This document shows positions 32,831 to 41,089 of a stretch of DNA of 52,151 nt, piece after piece. Below the pieces are notes generated by a model. It had not been told where the DNA came from. It saw only the letters and a list, made by a program, of their open reading frames with translations, and did no database searches. Source of the DNA: Halobacillus alkaliphilus (GTDB taxonomy: Bacteria; Bacillota; Bacilli; Bacillales; Halobacillaceae); contig NZ_FOOG01000011.1 of assembly GCF_900113125.1 (NCBI RefSeq), forward strand, positions 43,290-95,440, given 5' to 3'. A program made the translations under genes and the position numbers. Positions within the stretch are counted from its first letter, which is position 1; the number at the start of each line of letters is the position of its first letter.

Positions 32831-33436
32831 AAAAGGGCCGGTTAGTTGAAGACTCACTTTCGAGATATTGTGTGGAGAAAGGGGCGGAAGGGAACGGCTC
32901 GCTTTCCGCGGCCCTGCACGACGCAGGGTCGTTCGACGTTGCCACAGGACGTGGCGATCTTAGTCGAACATCCCATGTGGTGAGCTTCCTCGGGCTTAAC
33001 AGCCCTGCGGGATCTCACCGATCATGTTCATCCCGCAGGAGTCTTCGCCGTTCCCTTCCGCCCCTTTGCGATCATGGAGCGCTCGAAATTCTCTGCATAA
33101 ACGCGTTCCAATGAACCAGGATCATCTATGATCCATAGTGGTTTTTACGTGTGTTTACATGTAGGAACCCTGTTATATAAGCATTTAAGGCAGATGCAGC
33201 ATGGCTCCTTTCTGCTATAGCGGGGGTCGTTCGAAGCATTATAGTTGGGTTGGTGGGGAAATGGCGAGACTCCCATGGGAGAAGGGACTAGGTGAGATCC
33301 CGCAGGGATTGAAACGAGCGAGGAAGCTCAACTTTCCCCCATAGGAAAGCGAGTTATTTCCCCACCAGCCCTTATCCATCTAACGTAACGGACCCAATTA
33401 TCTCGAAACTGAGTCTTCAAGGAATGGGAGCTTTAG
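32831..33436. mobile_element. Repeat family copy C, about 606 bp, apparently without nested insertions
   Basis: The left end, AAAAGGGCCGG then TTGAAGACTCACTTTCGAGA, and the right end, TCGAAACTGAGTCTTCAAGG then GGGAGCTTTAG, are inverted relative to each other. The inner left block holds the 22-bp GC-rich hairpin (32910-32931) and GAGCTTCCTCGGGCTTAACA. The inner right block holds its counterpart in inverted orientation (GCGAGGAAGCTC), so most of the element is one large imperfect palindrome. It serves as the reference for the insertions seen in B and D. No gene is present. Confidence 0.78.
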
Positions 33437-33469
33437 TTTAAGATTATTGAATTTATCAGAGCCTACAAT

Positions 33470-33502
33470 AAAAAAGGAGCTTCATTGCCTGAGGCTCCTT
33501 TT
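33470..33502 (-). terminator. Terminator of the SDR gene at 33.5 kb
   Basis: On the minus strand AAAAGGAGCC and GCTCCTTTTTT form a stem with a T run just past the stop codon. Confidence 0.85.
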
Positions 33503-33510
33503 ACTCATGA

Positions 33511-34281
33511 TCAAGTTGCACCCATACCGCCATCAACGCGATACTGGCTGCCGGTAACAAATCGACTCTCATCAGAAGCGAGGAAAAGGACGACTTTTGC
33601 GATGTCCTCCGTTTCGCCATAACGATTCAGTGGAATGGCATTGGTCTGTTCTTCTTTAGCTGCTTCTGCATCGTCAGGGCTGAATCCTTTTTCAAGGGAA
33701 CGCATCATACGGGTGTTAACCGGAGATGGGTGAACGGAATTAACCCGCACACCAGAAGGGGCAGCTTCTAAAGAAGCCACTTTTGTCAGCCCAACCACTC
33801 CATGTTTGGAAGTGACGTAAGGCGCTACTCCTGGAGAACCCATCAAACCAGCAACTGATGACATATTGATGATACTGCCATCCTGCTTTTCAGTCATAAC
33901 AGGCAGCACATGCTTCAGACCCAAGAAGACTCCTCGCACGTTTACATTCATAACTTTATCAAAGTCCTCGACTCGCTGCTCGGTAATCGGACGGACTTCG
34001 CCTTCAATTCCTGCGTTATTAAAGAAAACATCAATTGTTCCAAAATGTTCAAGTGTTTTTTCTACATAATTCTGGACGTCTTTTTCTTCGGTGACATCGG
34101 CAGTGACCGTCAAAACTTCACCATAAGCTTCCAATTCAGATTTCGCATCCTTCAAAGCTTCTTCATCTACATCCACGAGTGATACTTTGGCTCCTTCTTG
34201 TAAAAACAAGCGAGCCGTGGTCTTTCCGATGCCGCCGCTTCCACCAGTAATAACAGCGGTTTGGTCATTTAAACGACCCAT
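33511..34281 (-). CDS. Short-chain dehydrogenase/reductase
   Basis: This 256-residue classical SDR has TGGSGGIG, LVDVDEE (acidic residue after strand 2, pointing to NAD), NNAGIEG, the catalytic serine in NMSSVAG, and Tyr/Lys in PYVTSKHG. It ends with the common VTGSQYRVDGG. The start is the ATG at 34281 (MGRLNDQTAV), behind AGGAGAGG; the longer frame to 34341 has no ribosome binding site. It is transcribed alone. The substrate is unknown; the two SDRs in this part of the window are not close copies of each other. Confidence 0.85.
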   Translation of the reverse strand: MGRLNDQTAVITGGSGGIGKTTARLFLQEGAKVSLVDVDEEALKDAKSELEAYGEVLTVTADVTEEKDVQNYVEKTLEHFGTIDVFFNNAGIEGEVRPITEQRVEDFDKVMNVNVRGVFLGLKHVLPVMTEKQDGSIINMSSVAGLMGSPGVAPYVTSKHGVVGLTKVASLEAAPSGVRVNSVHPSPVNTRMMRSLEKGFSPDDAEAAKEEQTNAIPLNRYGETEDIAKVVLFLASDESRFVTGSQYRVDGGMGAT

Positions 34282-34452
34282 GCTAGAACCTCTCCTTATT
34301 ACATATTTGTAGAAAGGCAAACGAAGTAAAACGTTTGTCACAAAACGTCTTCCACTTTATCCCAATAAATAAACGCAGGAGGGGAATGACGGACTGGTTC
34401 TTGATCATGTGCTTAACAAATATAAGCCTTCAAAGGGTCAAAATTTGAATGT

Positions 34453-35418
34453 TTAATGATTGAATACATAATAACGGGTTTTATTCATACCGAACTTTTC
34501 ACAGGCTACTTCATTTAATATTTGAAGAGCTGCCGTACTGGAGTCAAGCTTAAGGAAAGCGCTTGCCCGCTGGTTCGTAATTCGTTCACCGAAAAGAAAC
34601 TGGTAATCTTTTAAAGCCTCTACATGAGCATTTCTTGAAGTATGATGACAGGCTTTACAATACCATCGTCCGTGAAGTCTTTTCATCGGAAGAGCACTAC
34701 ATTCCGGACAGATGACCCCTTGCAGAATATCTGATTTTTTAAGACGAAACCGGTCTAAAATAAAAGGCTGGTATGGGGCATATTCGATCATTAGCTGGTC
34801 GCATAATCGGTTTAGATCAGATTCTTCCAATGGAGAGCTAGTGTAGACATTATTTAGTGTTTGGAAGGCTGTTATCAACTGGTCTAAATGTACAACATGA
34901 CTGTTAGATCCATAAGATGGGTGGCTATAGGAGGCGGGACTGGTTAAAACGACGAAATAGTTGATCGGTACACTTTGAAATCCGTTCATTGACAACCAGT
35001 AGGTTAATTGGTGGGCCTGAAGTTCTGCTTGGGACAGAGGGTCTGGCATCCTTGCTTCCATCCGTTCGTTTACATGCATAAATCTATAGTCCTTTGTCAG
35101 GCTTTGTAAAGGTGTATGATTAACTTCTAAAATAAGGGCAAAATTTCGAGTGACAATAAGAACATCGATCTGACAAAAGGAGTGATCAGGGAGCGGGAGA
35201 CGCAGGTCAAAAAATATGCGGGATTCTTTGGAGGATAAATGGGTCAATACAGGTAAGATCTTTTTTTCTCCATAGTAATTCGACGATAATTGGGTTCGCC
35301 AGTGTACGATTTCTGAATGTTTATGATGAGTCATCGCGATGCGTCTGGAAGCAGATTCCAACTGATCGAGATAATAAGGTTTTGATAGATGTTTAATGAA
35401 CAAAAACATCAACTCCAT
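34453..35418 (-). CDS. NERD (nuclease-related domain) protein with a zinc ribbon
   Basis: This 321-residue protein has a NERD domain at about residues 45-170. The restriction-endonuclease-like core appears as FCQIDVLIVTRNFALILEVNH (Asp then Glu-x-Asn) preceded by a conserved glycine/glutamate region. Near residues 235-260 is a zinc ribbon, CPECSALPMKRLHG then WYCKACHH. Several NERD proteins from Bacillus have this plan. The family is predicted to be DNA-processing, with no confirmed function. The ATG at 35418 lacks a good ribosome binding site; TTG at 35403, nine bases after GGAG, is an alternative start. Confidence 0.75.
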   Translation of the reverse strand: MELMFLFIKHLSKPYYLDQLESASRRIAMTHHKHSEIVHWRTQLSSNYYGEKKILPVLTHLSSKESRIFFDLRLPLPDHSFCQIDVLIVTRNFALILEVNHTPLQSLTKDYRFMHVNERMEARMPDPLSQAELQAHQLTYWLSMNGFQSVPINYFVVLTSPASYSHPSYGSNSHVVHLDQLITAFQTLNNVYTSSPLEESDLNRLCDQLMIEYAPYQPFILDRFRLKKSDILQGVICPECSALPMKRLHGRWYCKACHHTSRNAHVEALKDYQFLFGERITNQRASAFLKLDSSTAALQILNEVACEKFGMNKTRYYVFNH

Positions 35419-35546
35419 TCAAAATGATTATTTCTATATTCCATGAGGTTTATGGAAACTCCTTCCTGTAAAACAAAGTTCCAAATTTTCCACTTTTTTT
35501 ATTGAATTTCTGCAATTTTATCAAACACCATTCGTACACTTTGTAA

Positions 35547-35562
35547 ATTGGTATAGACAACT
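35547..35562 (+). promoter_or_regulatory. dre-like operator for the GntR/NagR regulator
   Basis: ATTGGTATAGACAACT matches the DasR/NagR operator type (xxTGGTxTAxACxAxT). It lies 75 bases before nagP. A partial second match, AGTGGTAT, follows at 35572-35579. The regulator is encoded in the same operon, so this is likely an autoregulated, GlcNAc-phosphate-responsive site. Confidence 0.7.
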
Positions 35563-35588
35563 ATATGTCGTAGTGGTATCCTCTAATT

Positions 35589-35602
35589 ATAAAGCGGTTT
35601 CA
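35589..35602 (+). promoter_or_regulatory. cre-like site for CcpA
   Basis: ATAAAGCGGTTTCA matches the catabolite-responsive element consensus at 12 of 14 positions. It sits between the dre-like site and the nagP ribosome binding site, where CcpA binding would block transcription. Confidence 0.5.
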
Positions 35603-35636
35603 AAATCGACGACTTGAATATAGAGGAGGAACAAAC

Positions 35637-37067
35637 ATGTTAAGTTTTCTACAACGAATTGGGAAGTCGTTAATGTTTCCAATCGCTACACTGCCAGCTG
35701 CAGCGTTACTCGTTCGATTAGGTATGGAGGATTTGTTTGATATTCCATTTATGACAGCAGCCGGAAATGGAATCCTTACCAATCTATCCATTATTTTTGC
35801 TATAGGTATTGCAATGGGGTTTGCCAAAGATGGAAGCGGAGGAGCAGCTTTAGCCGGGGCAATTGGAGTTCTTGTACTGGAAGAAGGCATTAAGGCAATT
35901 AATAATGATATTGATATGGGAGTGTTTTCGGGGGTGATTGCCGGAGTAATTGCGGGTATGCTCTATAATCGCTTCTATGATATTAAATTTCCAGAGTTCC
36001 TGTCTTTCTTTGGAGGGAAGCGGTTTGTGCCCATCATTACCTCTCTGACTATGGTTGCTCTTTCTTTTGTCCTCGGGCACTTATGGGTTTATCCCCAATA
36101 TGTTCTTGATGCTACGGCCAACTGGATATTAAATGCTGGAGAAGTGGGAGTAGGAGTGTATGGAGTACTCAACCGACTGCTCATCCCTGTTGGGCTGCAC
36201 CACGTGTTGAACACTCTTATTTGGTTTGATTTCGGCTCCTTTACAACGGAGTCAGGGGAAGTTATAAAAGGTGAAATTAATCGGTTCTTAAATGGAGATC
36301 CGGATGCAGGTTATTTTTTAGCAGGGTTCTATCCTGTCATGATGGTAGGCCTTCCAGCAGCTTGTATCGCCATGTACGCGGCTGCGAAAAAGCACCGTAA
36401 ATCGATGGTAGGCGGAATGTTCTTAAGTATCGCACTTACATCTTTCCTGACTGGTGTTACGGAACCTATTGAGTTTTCATTTATGTTCCTATCACCGCTG
36501 CTGTATGTTGTTCACTCCGTTTTGACTGGAGTGTCTATGGTGGCCGCTTATATGCTTGAGATTCGCCACGGCTTTGGCTTTTCAGCCGGGCTCATTGACT
36601 ATTCCTTAAACTTTGGTATTGCGCAGAATCCTCTGCTACTCATTCCAATCGGTCTGGTCCTTGGTTTTATCTATTTCCTAGTCTTCTACTTTTTGATTAT
36701 TAAACTGGATTTGAAGACTCCAGGACGTGAAGATGAGGATGAAGACTTTGTAGAAGAATCCCAGGCAGTGGGACAACCCTCTGAAGGATCTGAGGATGGT
36801 TATGACCGTAAAGCTTCAGACTATTTGAAAGCTCTCGGAGGCGCTGAAAACATTAAATCACTGGATTATTGCACCACTCGCCTGCGGTTACAAATGGTAG
36901 ACCGGGATCAGGTGGATGAAAATGCCCTGAAACGATCCGGTGCACGCGGAGTGATGAAAGTAGGCGGGCAAAACCTGCAAGTAGTTGTAGGGACGTCTGT
37001 AGAGTTTATCGCCGAGGCGATTCGAAAAAGAATGGATGAAAGAGACACCGACAATCGTAATAAATAG
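35637..37067 (+). CDS. nagP: PTS N-acetylglucosamine transporter, EIICB
   Basis: This 476-residue protein has an EIIC membrane domain (residues 1 to about 365) followed by an acidic linker and an EIIB domain (about 395-476). EIIC signatures are IGKSLMFPIATLPAAALLVRLG, FAKDGSGGAALAGAIG, GLHHVLNTLIWFDFG and TEPIEFSFMFLSP. The EIIB phosphorylation site is the cysteine in DYCTTRLRL. It lacks an EIIA domain, so it must use a separate one. GAGGAGG precedes the ATG. It is the first gene of the nag operon; nagA follows after 218 bases. Confidence 0.93.
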   Translation: MLSFLQRIGKSLMFPIATLPAAALLVRLGMEDLFDIPFMTAAGNGILTNLSIIFAIGIAMGFAKDGSGGAALAGAIGVLVLEEGIKAINNDIDMGVFSGVIAGVIAGMLYNRFYDIKFPEFLSFFGGKRFVPIITSLTMVALSFVLGHLWVYPQYVLDATANWILNAGEVGVGVYGVLNRLLIPVGLHHVLNTLIWFDFGSFTTESGEVIKGEINRFLNGDPDAGYFLAGFYPVMMVGLPAACIAMYAAAKKHRKSMVGGMFLSIALTSFLTGVTEPIEFSFMFLSPLLYVVHSVLTGVSMVAAYMLEIRHGFGFSAGLIDYSLNFGIAQNPLLLIPIGLVLGFIYFLVFYFLIIKLDLKTPGREDEDEDFVEESQAVGQPSEGSEDGYDRKASDYLKALGGAENIKSLDYCTTRLRLQMVDRDQVDENALKRSGARGVMKVGGQNLQVVVGTSVEFIAEAIRKRMDERDTDNRNK

Positions 37068-37285
37068 ATTCATGTACTTGAAACGATAAAAAAACGGGTC
37101 GCCGAACAAAGACAATTTTTGTTATGGCATCTGAAGGAGTTATCCTTTCGTATGAAGAAGTACCAGTTAGACTTTTTTGGAGAGTGTGCAGACAATAAAA
37201 GGACCACAACGATGCATGATTTTACGGCAGAATGAAGGGGGAGGGTATAATCTCCCCTGAAGTCTTACTAAGGAGTGAGAAGCCC
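37068..37285 (+). other. Spacer between nagP and nagA
   Basis: No terminator with a T run is evident. One small frame (37153-37236, 27 codons, MKKYQLDFFGECADNKRTTT...) has its nearest GGAG about 12 bases away and is probably not translated. A separate promoter for nagA could lie here, but I cannot assign hexamers. Confidence 0.25.
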
Positions 37286-38464
37286 ATGGCGGATAGTTTA
37301 GAGATAATAAACGTAACAGTCGTTTGTAATAATGAAATTGTTCCTTCAGGTTCGGTATTACTTAAGGACGGTTTGATCGAATCTGTTGCTGAGCATCCAG
37401 TGGGTGGTGCAGACAAAGTTATCGATGGTAAAGGTGAAAGGTGGACCCTTGTGCCTGGATTTATAGATGTGCATATCCACGGAGCAGACGGACACGACGT
37501 GATGGACGGTACGAGCGAAGCACTGACAGGAATGGCGCGTAGTCTGCCGGCTGAAGGCACCACCAGTTTTTTGGCGACGACCATGACCCAGTCCGGCGAA
37601 AGTATTACCAGGGCCTTAAAGAATATTAGAGAATACATGAACACTGGACAAGCGGGCAGACAGGCGGAGATACTTGGCATTCATTTGGAAGGACCTTTTC
37701 TATCGATAAATAAAGCAGGAGCTCAGCCGCATGAACACATTATTCCTCCTTCAACCGACCAGTTTGATCGTTGGCAGGAAGAAAGCGGAGGACAGATTCG
37801 TTTAGTTACTTTAGCTCCTGAAATTCCCGGGGGATTGAAATTTATTGAGCATTTGACGGGCCAGGGAGTGATTGCCTCTATTGGTCATAGTGAAGCAACA
37901 TTCGATCAGGTAGAAGAAGCGGTGGACGCCGGTGCCCGTCACGTCACTCATTTATACAACCAGATGAGTGGATTTCATCACCGCGATCCTGGTGTGGTCG
38001 GAGCTGCTTTGCTGAACAAGCGGTTGAAAGTGGAAATGATTGTGGATCATGTGCATGCGAGGCCGGAAGCGGTGCAATTGGCTTATCACCATACTAAAGC
38101 TGAAAGAACCATTCTGATCACTGACGCCATGAGAGCGAAATGCCTTCCTGAGGGGACGTACGATCTGGGTGGTCAGCAGGTAGATGTTAAAGGCGGAGAG
38201 GCCCGCTTAGGCGATGGGACACTCGCGGGCAGTGTGTTGACTCTGCAGAAAGCCTTAAAAAATATGCAGCAGCATTCAGAATTACCTTGGGAAGACCTGG
38301 TCCGGATTACCTCTCTCAATGCGGCAGAACAATTGGGACTCGATGAAAGAAAAGGGAAAATCGAGAAAGGGAAAGATGCGGACCTTGTTCTTTTAGACGA
38401 AAATATGGAAGTGGTAACGACCATTTGTAACGGTGAGATAGCTTATCAACGAGAGGAGAGTTAA
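37286..38464 (+). CDS. nagA: N-acetylglucosamine-6-phosphate deacetylase
   Basis: This 392-residue amidohydrolase has the NagA signatures: PGFIDVHIHGADGHDVMDG (metal-binding HxH region), the metal glutamate in GIHLEGPFLS, GHSEATF and HLYNQMSGFHHRDPG with metal histidines, and the catalytic aspartate in LITDAM. AAGGAGTGAG precedes the ATG at 37286; the frame extends upstream without a ribosome binding site. It hydrolyses GlcNAc-6-phosphate to glucosamine-6-phosphate and acetate, the step before NagB. The nagB start follows two bases after its stop codon. Confidence 0.95.
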   Translation: MADSLEIINVTVVCNNEIVPSGSVLLKDGLIESVAEHPVGGADKVIDGKGERWTLVPGFIDVHIHGADGHDVMDGTSEALTGMARSLPAEGTTSFLATTMTQSGESITRALKNIREYMNTGQAGRQAEILGIHLEGPFLSINKAGAQPHEHIIPPSTDQFDRWQEESGGQIRLVTLAPEIPGGLKFIEHLTGQGVIASIGHSEATFDQVEEAVDAGARHVTHLYNQMSGFHHRDPGVVGAALLNKRLKVEMIVDHVHARPEAVQLAYHHTKAERTILITDAMRAKCLPEGTYDLGGQQVDVKGGEARLGDGTLAGSVLTLQKALKNMQQHSELPWEDLVRITSLNAAEQLGLDERKGKIEKGKDADLVLLDENMEVVTTICNGEIAYQREES

Positions 38465-38466
38465 CC

Positions 38467-39198
38467 GTGAAAATATGGGTCTCTCAAGACTACCAATCTT
38501 TAAGTCATAAAGCCTGCGGGATGATAGAAGATGAGGTGAATCGTAATCCTGCAGCTGTTCTCGGACTTGCTACAGGAAGTACGCCTCTTCAAACCTATCA
38601 CGAAATGGTAGAAGGGCATAAGAGAAGAGCAGTGGATTACCGTCATATCTCCACGATCAATTTAGATGAATATGTGGGTCTTGGCGAAAAAGATCCGCAA
38701 AGCTACCAATTTTTTATGAAAAAGCATTTATTTGATAAGATTAATATCAATCAGGCTCACACGCATATTCCTAATGGATTGGTCGAAGATTTAGAAGAAG
38801 AGTGCAGCCGTTATGAGCAGTTGATTGATCGGGTTGGACCGCCTGATCTACAGATTTTAGGAATCGGGCAGAATGGCCACATTGGATTTAATGAACCCCA
38901 TACGTCATTTGAAAGTGAAACCCACATGATCGAACTTGCTGAATCGACAAGAAAAGCCAATGCCAGATTCTTTGAATCGCTCGAAAATGTACCGAGAAAA
39001 GCAATCACCATGGGAATTCAGTCCATTTTAAAAAGCAAAAAAATTCTTTTGCTTGCTTCTGGAGAAAATAAAGCGGAAGCTATAAGAAGTTTACTAGAAG
39101 ATCCGCCTAGTGAGGATATGCCAGCGTCTGCCCTTTGCTTTCATGAAAATGTTACGTTACTCGTAGATGAAGCAGCTTATAAAAAGGTAGAGTATTGA
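38467..39198 (+). CDS. nagB: Glucosamine-6-phosphate deaminase
   Basis: This 243-residue enzyme has LGLATGSTP, INLDEYVGL (catalytic aspartate), and GIGQNGHIGFNEP with the catalytic histidine region. It converts glucosamine-6-phosphate to fructose-6-phosphate and ammonia. The length matches the Bacillus form. The start is GTG, preceded by GAGGAGAG. It is tightly placed after nagA. Confidence 0.96.
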   Translation: MKIWVSQDYQSLSHKACGMIEDEVNRNPAAVLGLATGSTPLQTYHEMVEGHKRRAVDYRHISTINLDEYVGLGEKDPQSYQFFMKKHLFDKININQAHTHIPNGLVEDLEEECSRYEQLIDRVGPPDLQILGIGQNGHIGFNEPHTSFESETHMIELAESTRKANARFFESLENVPRKAITMGIQSILKSKKILLLASGENKAEAIRSLLEDPPSEDMPASALCFHENVTLLVDEAAYKKVEY

Positions 39199-39216
39199 GA
39201 GGAGACGAATAGAGTC

Positions 39217-39942
39217 ATGATTGATAAGAAGTCGCCGCTTCCGATTTATTACCAAATTGAAGAGGATATTAAACAGAGGATTTCTGATGGGGAGTATCAG
39301 CCTAACGATATGATTCCATCTGAACGTATTCTGTCAGAAAACTACGCTGTCAGCCGAATGACGGTCAGACAAGCGATTACCAATCTGGTCAATGAAGGAG
39401 TTCTTTACAGAGAGAAAGGCAGAGGAACGTTTATAGCAGAGAACAAAATTGAACAGTCTCTAAAAGGTTTAACAAGTTTTACAGAGGACATGAAAACCCG
39501 AGGGATGACAGCCAGCAGTAAGCTGCTGGATTTTGAGAAAGTGACGGCAAGCGGAGAGATTTCCCGCAAACTGGAAATCGAAGAGAATGCAGAGATCTAT
39601 CGTCTGCAAAGAATACGCTATGCCGATCAAAAACCTATGGCTATTGAAACCAACTTCCTGCCAGCGGCTATGTTTCCTAATCTGAAAAAAGAAAATGTAC
39701 GGGGTTCTCTCTATGATTATGTAGAGAAAAATAAACGCCAAAAAATAGGGAAAGCCAGCCAAATCATTGAAGCAACCATTGCCAATGAAGATCAGTCTTC
39801 CCTACTTGAAATCCCTCTTGGCTCTGCTGTTCTTCATATAGAAAGACATAGTTTTCTTGAAGATGGCACGCCATTTGAGGTAGTTAAATCATCCTATCGT
39901 GCGGACCGCTATAAATTCTCAAGTGATATTACCCGTGGTTAA
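39217..39942 (+). CDS. nagR: GntR/HutC-type regulator of N-acetylglucosamine use
   Basis: This 241-residue protein has an N-terminal winged helix (PIYYQIEEDIKQRI, SERILSENYAVSRMTVRQAITNLVNEGVLYREKGRGTF) and a C-terminal UTRA effector domain (from about residue 95, LTSFTEDMKTRGM, with IYRLQRIRYAD and ending HSFLEDGTPFEVVKSSYR). This is the layout of B. subtilis NagR (YvoA). It should bind the dre-like site at 35547 and release it on binding glucosamine- or N-acetylglucosamine-6-phosphate. AGAGGAG precedes the ATG. The gene name rests on context and homology. Confidence 0.9.
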   Translation: MIDKKSPLPIYYQIEEDIKQRISDGEYQPNDMIPSERILSENYAVSRMTVRQAITNLVNEGVLYREKGRGTFIAENKIEQSLKGLTSFTEDMKTRGMTASSKLLDFEKVTASGEISRKLEIEENAEIYRLQRIRYADQKPMAIETNFLPAAMFPNLKKENVRGSLYDYVEKNKRQKIGKASQIIEATIANEDQSSLLEIPLGSAVLHIERHSFLEDGTPFEVVKSSYRADRYKFSSDITRG

Positions 39943-39955
39943 GGAGAGGCTAGTT

Positions 39956-40678
39956 ATGAGTTATTTATTACAAGCAGCGGAACTATTGGAACGATTGGAT
40001 AGAGACAAAGGCGATCAACTGAATTCCATTAGCAGAAAAATCGCCCGCCGTCTAAAGAATAAAGGGGTTATTCACACGTTTGGCTGCGGCCACTCCGGTC
40101 TTATCGCTCAGGAACCTTATTACAGAGCGGGTGGTCTGGTGCCGGTTCGTCCTATTTTAGTGGAGCCCCTGATGCTTCATGAAGGAGCAGTAAAATCCAG
40201 TCAATTTGAAAAGCAGCCAGGGTTTATCCAGAGTTATTTAGAAAAAGAGGATATTCGTGAAGGAGATGTCTTTCTTGTTATCTCAACATCCGGCCGTAAC
40301 CCTGCCCCAATTGATGCGGCAATTTATGCACGCGAAAAAGGGGCTTATGTGATCGGGATGTTATCCATGGACTACGCAGATAACTTCCCGTCCCGGCATC
40401 CGTCAGGTAAAAGACTGGAAGAAGTCGTTGAGGAAGTCGTGGATACCCAAATTCGGTCAGGAGATACTTCGCAGGAAGCGGAAGGTGTGCCACAGGCATT
40501 TGCCCCTATGTCATCCGTTATCGGAGCGGCTTTACTGCAGGATTTGTTGGCAAGAGTAATTCTTAGTTACAGAGATATGGGAGAAACCCCACCGATTTTT
40601 CTAAGCGGCAACTTAGAAGGCGTACAAGAACATAATGCTGCACTTGTAGAGAAATATAAGGATAGAATCAATTTTTAA
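39956..40678 (+). CDS. SIS-domain phosphosugar-binding protein (UPF0309 type)
   Basis: This 240-residue protein carries a SIS fold: VIHTFGCGHSGLIAQEPYYRAGGLVPVRPI, VFLVISTSGRNPAPIDAAIYAREKGAYVIG. The pattern is that of UPF0309, not MurQ or GlmS. It should bind or isomerise an amino-sugar phosphate. The start is ATG at 39956 behind AAGGAGAGG, 13 bases after nagR; an extension to 39899 lies inside nagR. As the last gene of the nag operon it may act on a related phosphosugar, but its reaction is not known. Confidence 0.82.
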   Translation: MSYLLQAAELLERLDRDKGDQLNSISRKIARRLKNKGVIHTFGCGHSGLIAQEPYYRAGGLVPVRPILVEPLMLHEGAVKSSQFEKQPGFIQSYLEKEDIREGDVFLVISTSGRNPAPIDAAIYAREKGAYVIGMLSMDYADNFPSRHPSGKRLEEVVEEVVDTQIRSGDTSQEAEGVPQAFAPMSSVIGAALLQDLLARVILSYRDMGETPPIFLSGNLEGVQEHNAALVEKYKDRINF

Positions 40679-40709
40679 TTTTTTTCATAACTCCCCATAT
40701 TGTTTATAG

Positions 40710-40742
40710 AACCCTTTGCTGATAACAGGCAGAGGTTTTTTA
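40710..40742 (+). terminator. Terminator of the nag operon
   Basis: AACCCTTTGC and GGCAGAGGTT form an imperfect stem around TGATAACA, followed by a T run. Confidence 0.6.
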
Positions 40743-41089
40743 CTGGCTAAAAAAATAAAAATAGTTACATACATAAAAATTATCATTTTTGGGGCGACCG
40801 GCCGTAGCTGAGAAATAAACCGTCGTATATTTGTTGTTATGAGAATGAATAAGTCGGAAGAACCGCCGATCTTCCTATCCCCTGCCTAATGCAAAGAATA
40901 CAGGCCTTTCAAGATGATAGCTTGTATGCCGCTAAAAAACATAGTTCTTTTAAATCAGGTATGAAACTACTAATTTCTTCACAAAACGATAACTTTTTTT
41001 TACAAGCCTGTCATAGAATATTAGTTTTCTGTTAATATTTACATACTATTATAAAAATTGTAAGAAAATCCAATCCTGGAGGGATCAAT
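40743..41089. other. Intergenic region upstream of the alkaline phosphatase
   Basis: No gene is seen. The last 90 bases are AT-rich and hold TTTACA-, TTAATA- and TTTACA-like hexamers that could be part of a Pho box (for example TTTACAAGCC at 41009 and TTAATATTTACATA near 41032). PhoP control would be expected for this gene but I cannot define the repeats with confidence. Confidence 0.3.

Noticed and set aside
37153-37236. 27-codon frame (MKKYQLDFFG...) between nagP and nagA
   Set aside because: The nearest Shine-Dalgarno-like sequence is too far from the ATG and no family is recognised.
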